A stretch of DNA of 64,000 bases from Sedimentisphaerales bacterium (GTDB taxonomy: Bacteria; Planctomycetota; Phycisphaerae; Sedimentisphaerales; Anaerobacaceae): NCBI GenBank assembly GCA_016932835.1, contig JAFGCD010000067.1, positions 1 through 64,000 of the forward strand, given 5' to 3'. Of the stretch, positions 17,629 through 24,299 are shown piece after piece. The notes under the pieces are model-generated. The model saw only the letters and a program-made list of their open reading frames with translations, ran no database searches and had not been told where the DNA came from. How positions within the stretch are numbered: the stretch's first letter is position 1; the number at the start of each line of letters is the position of its first letter. Position numbers and translations under genes: made by a program.

Positions 17629-18219
17629 ATGAAAAAAACAGGTTTGGTAGCCGTGGTCTTTGGCGTAGCGGTATTATGCGGCGTTTTGTTTTTGTATGCA
17701 GATAAGTCGGTCGGCAATGCGGTCGGTACAGTGACGGAGGATGACGATCACGATCATGACCACGATACGGAGGCGTGGAATCGGGGCGAGGCGCCTGAGG
17801 ATTGGTGGGCAGCCATCGAGCGGATGCACGGTCACGTCGGTCCTTGGAACGTTTTAGGCTGGCGCATCGGGCAGGCGGCACTGCACGAGTTCGACAGCAA
17901 GTGGGGCAGGCATGAACTTGAATTCGTCTGCTATGTTCCGATGCAGACTCCTTATACGTGCCTGGCCGACGGCCTGGTCATGGGCACCGGCAACTGTCTG
18001 GGCAGGCTGGATGTCCGGCTGGCAGAGGTATTCTCCATGAACCAGATCGTTGTAGCTGTTCGCCGCAAAGACCAGACAGGTTCGATTCTCGTCTTCGAGC
18101 CCAGGGCAGAATACCTCGAACGAATCAAGAAACCGAAAAGCGACGAACTTGAAAAACTCTCACGGCAGTGCATCGAAATGAAAGAAGCGGATTTGTTTGG
18201 AATGGAGCGGGTGCGCTGA
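17629..18219 (+). CDS. Membrane-anchored FmdE-like protein with His-rich linker
   Basis: The start at 17629 has an 'aaaggtgg' site; an in-frame ATG at 17596 lies before that site. The 196-residue product has an N-terminal membrane helix (residues 3-24), then a metal-grabbing stretch 'DDDHDHDHDTE' (about 39-49), then an FmdE domain with the signature 'HGHVGPWNVLGWRIGQAAL' and the later 'CLADGLVMGTGNCLGR'. FmdE domains were first seen beside molybdenum formylmethanofuran dehydrogenases and bind metal. The usual C-terminal zinc finger is missing. It ends 91 bp from a convergent metal ABC transporter operon, which suggests a role in periplasmic metal handling. Confidence 0.8.
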   Translation: MKKTGLVAVVFGVAVLCGVLFLYADKSVGNAVGTVTEDDDHDHDHDTEAWNRGEAPEDWWAAIERMHGHVGPWNVLGWRIGQAALHEFDSKWGRHELEFVCYVPMQTPYTCLADGLVMGTGNCLGRLDVRLAEVFSMNQIVVAVRRKDQTGSILVFEPRAEYLERIKKPKSDELEKLSRQCIEMKEADLFGMERVR

Positions 18220-18309
18220 ATCCGACCCCGGCCGAGATCACTGCTGCGGCAGACTTACTTCCTTTCGTTTGATTTTTGCATTCTCAAGCCGGCTGTTGGT
18301 AAGCTTGAG

Positions 18310-19140
18310 TCAGGTAGTCCGTGACAGCTTCGTAAATTTGCCCAGCATGGCGGCAACTGTAAGCAGGCATCCCAGCGCCATCGCAACGGCCGGTCCGACT
18401 GAGAAGTCAAACTGGTACGAAAACAGCAGGCCGAGGACAGTAGCGGCTGTTACCGCGGCCAGCGCTATTATCATACGCAGGCCGAGCCGCGATGAGAATA
18501 TCGCCGACGTTGTCGCCGGTATGATGAGCAGTGCGAAGACCACGACGACACCGGTGATGCGTACGGCCAGGGTGATTACCACACCGAGCAGCGAATAGAA
18601 CAGGAAATCCCAGGCCATCGTTTTGAGGTTGTGTTCTCGCGTGTCTCGGTAGCTTTCCGAAATGGCGGCTAAGGGCCCGGCGAAAACAGCGAGGCCGACG
18701 CCGACGCCGAGGAACACTGCAATGCTTACCACGATTTGTTTCCAGGTCACCCAGAGAAGGTTGCCTGCAAGCATTTCATGGGCGTGGGCGTGCCCGGGAG
18801 CGATGCCGATTAGGAACAGCCCGGCTGCGGCGGTAATGGCGTATGATATGCCGATGACGGCCTCGATGGATATTTGGACGATTTTCGCCCGGACGACGGC
18901 ATAAAACGCCGCCATAAGGACAACACAGCCTAACGAGAATGCGTAGGCAACCAGCGTTTCCTCCTCCACGTCGAAGGCCAGATGCGCGGCGATGGAGCCG
19001 ACAGCGGCAATCTGGGCTACGGCAATATCGACGAAGATGACCTCCCTTTTAAGCACATGGATTCCCAGGTAGCTCAGCATAGCGCCCATTATTATACATG
19101 CTAGGAACGGCAGGCCGAGAATTTGTATTAACTGCGGCAT
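18310..19140 (-). CDS. Metal ABC transporter permease (ABC-3 family), second permease
   Basis: The 276-residue protein is an ABC-3 family membrane subunit like ZnuB, TroD or MntB, with about eight membrane helices and the typical 'LSYLGIHVLKREVIFVDIAV' start and 'VVFALLIIPATTSA' near the end. The true start at 19140 overlaps the end of the first permease by 13 bp and has an 'aaagga' site, which suggests coupled translation. 'GIAPGHAHAHEMLAGNLLWV' supplies extra His in a loop. It would pair with the preceding permease to form the channel. No ATP-binding subunit is next to it. Confidence 0.9.
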   Translation of the reverse strand: MPQLIQILGLPFLACIIMGAMLSYLGIHVLKREVIFVDIAVAQIAAVGSIAAHLAFDVEEETLVAYAFSLGCVVLMAAFYAVVRAKIVQISIEAVIGISYAITAAAGLFLIGIAPGHAHAHEMLAGNLLWVTWKQIVVSIAVFLGVGVGLAVFAGPLAAISESYRDTREHNLKTMAWDFLFYSLLGVVITLAVRITGVVVVFALLIIPATTSAIFSSRLGLRMIIALAAVTAATVLGLLFSYQFDFSVGPAVAMALGCLLTVAAMLGKFTKLSRTT

Positions 19141-19976
19141 GGCTGAAGTCCTTTCTTTGTAATTCGGCTTCGACGGCCTAACACGTAGCGCAGCACCAGT
19201 GCGCCTGCGAATGCGGCCCCCATGAACAATACGAGAGTCGGGCCGTAAGGCAGGCTGAAGTGATATGACGAAATCAGACCGGCCAGACAGGCCGTGAATC
19301 CGACCGTCCAGCCGAGCACGACGGCCGGTATCCATTTTTTCGTAAATAAAGTGGCGATGGCGGCGGGAATCATCAGGAAGGCATAGGCCAGCAATACGCC
19401 GGCTATAGGGACAATCAATACCGTTACGATTCCCTGTGTCGTGAACAGCAGGAAGTCCCAGAGCCTCTCGTTTTTCAGCAACTCGGGGCTCTCGGCGAGG
19501 GCGATGAATTTATCCCTCGAACAATAGTGAAAGATTATCAAAAGGATGTACACCCCTGCGGTGACGGCGACAAGCGGGGCGCTGACCCAGAGCAGATAAC
19601 CGGAAAGTGTTTTTTCGACGAGTGCCTGGCCGTTCTCAATCTTGTCTGTCAGTAACAGCGAGACGACCAGGGCCATCGCATAAAGGATCCCGATTACCGC
19701 TTCGCGGGGAATGCCGTAACCTTTAGGGTTCAACACGGCCAGCAGGAAGGCGCCGAGCAGGACGGCCGCGAACGCCAGGATATAGGAGGCCGGCGAAGCA
19801 TAGCTTATTCCGACGGCCACTCCCACCAGGGCGCCGAACGCCGCCAACTGGTCCAGGACGAGGTCGGAAAATATCAGAGTGCGCCTGATTATGTGCAGCC
19901 CGATATAAGTGTGCAGAACCAGCACCACGGCAATCAGCGCGATCTGCAGCGAGAACAATCGTACAACTTCCGGCAT
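19128..19976 (-). CDS. Metal ABC transporter permease (ABC-3 family), first permease
   Basis: This 282-residue ABC-3 permease starts with 'LHTYIGLHIIRRTLIFSDL' and has the conserved 'AYAFLMIPAAIATLFTKKW' segment. It is about the usual family length with eight or nine predicted helices. It lies 56 bp after the substrate-binding protein gene and overlaps the second permease. Two permease genes recall the TroC/TroD arrangement of manganese and zinc importers. Metal specificity is not readable. Confidence 0.9.
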   Translation of the reverse strand: MPEVVRLFSLQIALIAVVLVLHTYIGLHIIRRTLIFSDLVLDQLAAFGALVGVAVGISYASPASYILAFAAVLLGAFLLAVLNPKGYGIPREAVIGILYAMALVVSLLLTDKIENGQALVEKTLSGYLLWVSAPLVAVTAGVYILLIIFHYCSRDKFIALAESPELLKNERLWDFLLFTTQGIVTVLIVPIAGVLLAYAFLMIPAAIATLFTKKWIPAVVLGWTVGFTACLAGLISSYHFSLPYGPTLVLFMGAAFAGALVLRYVLGRRSRITKKGLQPCRS

Positions 19977-20032
19977 CGGACCAACTCCTAAAAAAAGTCA
20001 ACATACCCGCCGACTATTGTCGGCATAGCTCT

Positions 20033-21124
20033 TTACTTAGCGGCGGCTTCGGTCAAACTGTTCACCCAGCAATCAACGAGTTTGAAGTAATCATCGATGC
20101 CCTCTGCGCCGCCGACGAAAAGCGGAGCGATGATGGCTTGTGCGCCGGTTCTGTCGGCGATGGTTTTGATTTTCTGCCTGTCGAAGTAATTAGCAGCGAA
20201 GATAATTTTGATGTTCTTGTCGCGCATCATTTCTATCAGGCCGGTGACATGCTTGGGCGAAGGCGGTATTCCGGGTTTCGATTCGATGGTGGCGGCCTCT
20301 TTCATTCCGAACAAGTCCAGCAGATAAGACCAGTTTTTGTGATAGACCACGACCGACTGCCCTCGCAAGGGGAGCATGGTTTTCATCCAGCCTCCGAGCT
20401 TGTCGATGAGGGGTTTGCCCTGGAACTCCTTTGTTTTGAGCAGGTCCATCAGCTTGTGTTCCTCGGTCAACTGACAGAGCGTTTTGCCTCCGAGCAGTTT
20501 GACAAGTTCGTCGCCGAACAGGTGCCTGTCCAGTTCGTCCTGCAGTTTCTCGAGGTTCTTCTGGAAGAACTCCTTGTGCTGGGGGATATTCTTAATCAGG
20601 CCGACGGCGATATTGCCGGCGACGTGTCTGGCGTTGATCGGGCTGCACATAATGTGAGGGTTGCCGTATATATGCACGTCTCCCTCGCTTTGCGAGAGCA
20701 CCTCGGGCTTTTCCAGCAGTTTCATACCCTGTGCGACGGCCACGTAGCCGATCTCGCCGCTTCGGACGCGTCTGTTGCCGGACTTATTGACGACCGTAGG
20801 CAGCCACATTTCCAGGTCCAGGCCGGTTGAGATGACCATATCGGCCTGCATAACCATATTCACAAAGGATGGCTTCGGCCTTATGTGATGCGGGTCCTGG
20901 ACGGGGTGCACGATTGCCTCGACGGTAATATAGTCGCCGCCGATGATCCTGGCCAGGGCTGCATAGTCGGGCATGGTCGTGACGACGCGAAGCGGCTTGT
21001 CTGAGCCGTCCGCCCCTTGAAGGCGCGTTCGTTCCCGCTGACGGACGGCCCGTGTGTTAGAGCAGAATATTACGGCAAGAATCAGGGCAAGGGCGAGCAA
21101 TAATCGTTTTGGTTTGCTTGTCAT
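20033..21124 (-). CDS. Metal ABC transporter substrate-binding protein (ZnuA/TroA family)
   Basis: The start at 21124 is supported by GGAGG 7 nt upstream. The 363-residue protein has a signal peptide and then 'PLRVVTTMPDYAALARIIGG', the usual A-1 family start. Likely metal ligands are His in 'DPHHIRPKP' and 'GNPHIMCSP' and acidic residues near the C-terminus. An insertion of about 60 residues ('LFGDELVKLLGGKTLCQLTE' region) makes it longer than E. coli ZnuA, and the usual His-rich loop is absent. It captures a divalent metal in the periplasm and delivers it to the two permeases downstream. Confidence 0.9.
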   Translation of the reverse strand: MTSKPKRLLLALALILAVIFCSNTRAVRQRERTRLQGADGSDKPLRVVTTMPDYAALARIIGGDYITVEAIVHPVQDPHHIRPKPSFVNMVMQADMVISTGLDLEMWLPTVVNKSGNRRVRSGEIGYVAVAQGMKLLEKPEVLSQSEGDVHIYGNPHIMCSPINARHVAGNIAVGLIKNIPQHKEFFQKNLEKLQDELDRHLFGDELVKLLGGKTLCQLTEEHKLMDLLKTKEFQGKPLIDKLGGWMKTMLPLRGQSVVVYHKNWSYLLDLFGMKEAATIESKPGIPPSPKHVTGLIEMMRDKNIKIIFAANYFDRQKIKTIADRTGAQAIIAPLFVGGAEGIDDYFKLVDCWVNSLTEAAAK

Positions 21125-21144
21125 GGTATATACCTCCATTGTTA

Positions 21145-22581
21145 TCAGTATCGTTCGTGTTTATGCGGGCCGGCTGCGAAGATGGCCTGGAACCATAAGA
21201 TGTGTTCGGGGTTCTCCATGCCGCGGCCCCAGGCATAGTCGTATTCCCAGCGGTACTTTACGAATTCACTCTGCCACCAGGTGAGATACGGACATATTTG
21301 CCATCGGTGGGGGTTGCCGGACGTGTAGGCCAGCGGGGCGAGGGAGGCGCCGGTGACGTTCGCATAGCTCTTGCTGTCCGGCTTGTAGTAGTCCAGCCGT
21401 ACTCCCACATCGAGGTCCCTGGCCATTTTTGACTGGATGTAACTGTATGCGCCCCAGGCTTTAAGGTTGTCCGGGCCGGAGTTGTCGGGCGCCAGGATGT
21501 CGCGATCAAGGACATAGACTTCGCTTCGCCATTCGAAATTCCGATACAGGGCCTGGTCGGCGGGTTCCCAGAGGTATGAGACATCTGCACCGAAGACTTG
21601 GGTCCCCATGGTCTGATGGTCGGTCTGCAGGGGCAGCGCTCCTCGCAGAACCGGCCACTCGTCATTCCAGCCAAGCAGTCCGGACAGGCCGAATTCGAGA
21701 TAGCTGTCTCTCGATAGGTCGCGATAGTTTTTGTAGTGGAAAAGGAAATTGGGATTTCCTCTCGTATCACCGGGAAAGAGATGCTCGTTGTTGGTTCCGG
21801 TTACCTGCAGGGTCAAGGCCTGGCAGGTATTTCCCCACATCGGCAGCGCCCAGTCCAGAGAGAAACCCGTTTGGGCAATTCCTTCGTCGCCGAGGATACT
21901 GCGCAGGGCAAGCGGGTACTGCACCTGGTCCAGGGCGTCTTCGTGCCAGCGATTGACAACGCCGAATTGCTGGCGGAACTTGCCTATATCCAGGTTGGCG
22001 TTCTTAAGAAAAGAAAAACGCGTAAAATACGCCTCCTCCAGATGCACCTCGCCGTCCTCGTGCATATGAGCGGTGGCTTTCATTCTTGAGAACGGGTCAA
22101 GATACGACTGGAAACTCAATTCGAGGCCCCGCATGAAGATGTCACCGCGTCTTCTCGTATCATCCCTCCGCCCGTAGTGGGCGAGAAAATCGCCGGAGAC
22201 GCTGATTTCGGGGTTGAGTTTCTGCAGGCTCAACTGGCCGGATTTGAATACGGTTTCTTCCGGCTTCTTTGCGGGTTCGGCCTCCTCTTCCACCAGGCTC
22301 TCGGCAAATGCCCGCAGTGAGTCGGCTTCATCCTGGGCCTGTTGTTCCGGGGTGGGCTGAGTCTTGCGAAGCTCTGCGATTTCGGCCTTGAGCGAGTCGA
22401 TCTCCTGCTTGTGCATCTGCTGCATATCGAGCATTTGCTGCTGGAGTTGCAGTACAAGGGATGTAAGTTCGGTGAGCTTGTTGTCGCCGGCTGCGTTGTT
22501 CGGATCGCCGGCGAGGCAGACGGCGGGAATAGCCGTCATTAAAATTAAGAAACATAAGAATATGGTATTTTTGGTAAACAC
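21145..22581 (-). CDS. Outer-membrane porin-like protein with N-terminal coiled coil
   Basis: I prefer a GTG start at 22581: it follows 'aaaggcaggtg' and opens directly into a signal peptide ('FTKNTIFLCFLILMTAIPAV'). The 478-residue product has a coiled coil at about residues 35-75 ('LVLQLQQQMLDMQQMHKQEI'), which may trimerise or bind peptidoglycan, then a long beta-barrel with alternating aromatic strands to the C-terminal Tyr. It lies 20 bp before the metal-binding protein gene in the same operon, so it likely lets the metal or a metal chelate cross the outer membrane. Confidence 0.85.
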   Translation of the reverse strand: MFTKNTIFLCFLILMTAIPAVCLAGDPNNAAGDNKLTELTSLVLQLQQQMLDMQQMHKQEIDSLKAEIAELRKTQPTPEQQAQDEADSLRAFAESLVEEEAEPAKKPEETVFKSGQLSLQKLNPEISVSGDFLAHYGRRDDTRRRGDIFMRGLELSFQSYLDPFSRMKATAHMHEDGEVHLEEAYFTRFSFLKNANLDIGKFRQQFGVVNRWHEDALDQVQYPLALRSILGDEGIAQTGFSLDWALPMWGNTCQALTLQVTGTNNEHLFPGDTRGNPNFLFHYKNYRDLSRDSYLEFGLSGLLGWNDEWPVLRGALPLQTDHQTMGTQVFGADVSYLWEPADQALYRNFEWRSEVYVLDRDILAPDNSGPDNLKAWGAYSYIQSKMARDLDVGVRLDYYKPDSKSYANVTGASLAPLAYTSGNPHRWQICPYLTWWQSEFVKYRWEYDYAWGRGMENPEHILWFQAIFAAGPHKHERY

Positions 22582-22728
22582 GCATGCACCTGCCTTTCTT
22601 GCGCAATAGTACACTGTTGATCTTTTTGTGTTTGACCTTCGCATCGGCGGCATCCCAATCGGCCCCAATGCCGGGCTTTGGGCGGCGAAGGTTGCCTCTC
22701 CCCGGAGTTTGGGGAGCCTGCCGATACG

Positions 22729-23085
22729 TTAGGAAATGGTTATCGATGGGGGGGCCCGCAGCACAATGGAGTGCATCCATTGAACGCGAGATGTGAATAC
22801 CGATAAGAATATAGGCTTAAAGATGACGTCAGCCTGGAGTTGGATCGGCGTGACCTGACATGTGGGCTGCGTTGTGTTTGAGCCGGCCTTGAACATGCAG
22901 GCCGGACATGGGTGGTTATCGAAGATCGCGCTCGAGGCCTGTTCACGAGGCCTTGCGAACTGGCAACATTCGTCGTGAAACAAGTCAACAGTTGTGGCTA
23001 TGGACAAATATGCCAGAACAACCGCGATTGAAGCGGTTTTGTGGTTGCTGCGTCGTCTCTTGCGATATTTCCCGTGTGATTCCAT
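22729..23085 (-). CDS. Small membrane protein with Cys/His motif, unknown
   Basis: This 118-residue frame has a basic N-terminus, one membrane helix or signal (about residues 17-35, 'TASIAVVLAYLSIATTVDLF') and then 'HDECC' and 'DNHPCPACMF'. The Cys/His spacing resembles small metal-linked membrane proteins found beside transition-metal transporters (DUF2946-like). A promoter at 23115-23143 would start transcription some 23 nt before the ATG, and the porin gene follows 147 bp downstream on the same strand. The ribosome binding site is weak, and base composition is ordinary, so I give moderate confidence. Confidence 0.5.
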   Translation of the reverse strand: MESHGKYRKRRRSNHKTASIAVVLAYLSIATTVDLFHDECCQFARPREQASSAIFDNHPCPACMFKAGSNTTQPTCQVTPIQLQADVIFKPIFLSVFTSRVQWMHSIVLRAPPSITIS

Positions 23086-23114
23086 AAACGCCGTTCTTGT
23101 ACAATTCGCGTTCT

Positions 23115-23143
23115 ACGATAGCGTGGCCCGGTTTTAATTTCAA
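23115..23143 (-). promoter_or_regulatory. Promoter of the metal-uptake operon
   Basis: On the minus strand TTGAAA (plus 23138-23143) and TATCGT (plus 23115-23120) are 17 bp apart. It would drive the small Cys/His protein, the porin, the binding protein and both permeases. The following 200 bp up to 23343 hold no gene that I can support. Confidence 0.5.
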
Positions 23144-23343
23144 GAATTTTCATCGAATTTAGCACCTCATGCCGCTGAAAACAACAGGGAAAGCGATATA
23201 TTTGCGCGGCAATCCCATAGGCGTGAGGCTGCGGGTCCAAATACCTTTCGGCCCGACACAGGCCAGGCGTCCCAGGGCGGAAGAATCGGGCGCTGCAGGG
23301 GGTATTAAAGCAGATATCAGATATGTTGCGTGGGAGTATTGTC

Positions 23344-23372
23344 TTGACAGGATAATACAAATCGGCTAATCT
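23344..23372 (+). promoter_or_regulatory. Promoter of the His-rich Ni/Co-type transporter
   Basis: A perfect TTGACA (23344-23349) is followed after 17 bp by TAATCT (23367-23372). It faces away from the metal-uptake operon promoter, leaving about 200 bp of shared control region in which a metal regulator could bind. I found no clear Fur, Zur or riboswitch consensus there. Confidence 0.55.
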
Positions 23373-23416
23373 TATGCGCCGGCTTGTTATTTAAGCCTTT
23401 TTCAGGAAGGAAGCAT

Positions 23417-24130
23417 ATGGACAGAGAACTTGGGGCTCTTGTGATCACGGCGGCGTGGCTGGGGTTCTTGCACACCGTATTGGGCCCCGATCATTACCTG
23501 CCCTTCATCATGATCTCCTGGGCGAGGAAATGGTCGAGCGCAAAGACGGCGGTGATCACGTTTCTTTGCGGTATCGGGCACATAGCCAGTTCCGTAGTGC
23601 TGGGGCTGGTCGGCGTTTCTCTGGGCCTGGTCGTCAGGAGGCTCGAGATCATAGAATCGTTTCGAGGAAACATTGCGGCCTGGCTGATGATCGGGTTCGG
23701 GCTTGCGTATATGGTGTGGGGGCTTCGCCGGGCATATCGGAAGCAATCTCACTCGCACAGCCACTTCCACGTACATTCCGAAGAGCACGCTCACACGCAC
23801 AGCCATCTCGGCGACCACGCCCACGTTCACGACGGCAAGGCCGGCGCCAGCATTACGCCGTGGGCGCTGTTTATTGTTTTTGTTTTCGGGCCCTGCGAGG
23901 TTTTAATTCCGATATTGATGTATCCGGCTGCGGAAAAAAGTTTTCCGGGCGTATTGCTGGTTACCGCCGTATTTGCAACGGCGACAATCGGCACGATGCT
24001 GGGGATAGTTCTTCTTTCGAGAGCCGGGGTTAATTTCCTTCCTTTAGCCAAACTTGAACGGTTCACGCATGCTATCGCCGGCGCGACGATATGCTGTTGC
24101 GGGCTGGCGATCCAGCTTCTGGGGCTTTAA
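23417..24130 (+). CDS. Nickel/cobalt-type transporter with His-rich loop
   Basis: The start at 23417 has an 'aggaaggaag' site. The 237-residue membrane protein begins 'LGFLHTVLGPDHYLPFIMIS'; the H-x(4)-D-H pattern in the first helix is the metal-selecting signature of NicO/UreH-type and RcnA-type transporters. A cytoplasmic or periplasmic loop (about residues 113-145) carries more than ten His, e.g. 'HSHSHFHVHSEEHAHTHSH'. Six helices are predicted. It may export or import Ni, Co or another metal. It is transcribed divergently from the ABC-3 metal operon, with which it probably shares metal control. Confidence 0.85.
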   Translation: MDRELGALVITAAWLGFLHTVLGPDHYLPFIMISWARKWSSAKTAVITFLCGIGHIASSVVLGLVGVSLGLVVRRLEIIESFRGNIAAWLMIGFGLAYMVWGLRRAYRKQSHSHSHFHVHSEEHAHTHSHLGDHAHVHDGKAGASITPWALFIVFVFGPCEVLIPILMYPAAEKSFPGVLLVTAVFATATIGTMLGIVLLSRAGVNFLPLAKLERFTHAIAGATICCCGLAIQLLGL

Positions 24131-24160
24131 GCACTGATTACGGCGCGAATTCGTTTTCTC

Positions 24161-24189
24161 TTGACATTCCTTCGTCTGATTTGTATTTG
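24161..24189 (+). promoter_or_regulatory. Promoter of topA
   Basis: TTGACA (24161-24166) is followed after 17 bp by TATTTG (24184-24189). The -35 is perfect and the -10 weak. The leader to the ATG at 24300 is about 105 nt and contains the hairpin at 24204-24225. Confidence 0.55.
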
Positions 24190-24203
24190 TCCAATTCTAA
24201 ATC

Positions 24204-24225
24204 TTATCGGCCAGATGGCCGATAA
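24204..24225 (+). promoter_or_regulatory. Perfect inverted repeat in topA leader
   Basis: TTATCGGCC and GGCCGATAA form a perfect 9-bp inverted repeat with a 4-nt loop, starting about 8 nt after the predicted transcription start. A second short hairpin (CCCCG/CGGGG, 24256-24273) precedes ATTTTTA, so a weak attenuator before topA is possible. The element could also be an operator. Confidence 0.45.
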
Positions 24226-24299
24226 CAGCTAAAGCGCGTGATCAGAAGCACCAGTCCCCGGCGGCAGTCGGGGCCAATTTTTACAGGCAAGCGTTTTTT

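Noticed and set aside
23160-23310. Possible cobalamin-type riboswitch before the Ni/Co transporter
   Set aside because: Words like 'agggaa' and 'gcggcaatccc' hint at one, but the B12-box and the following conserved cores do not line up; also it lies upstream of the TTGACA promoter.
22998-23360. Minus-strand frame overlapping the small Cys/His protein
   Set aside because: No membrane segment or motif, and it spans the likely promoter; the other frame is more protein-like.
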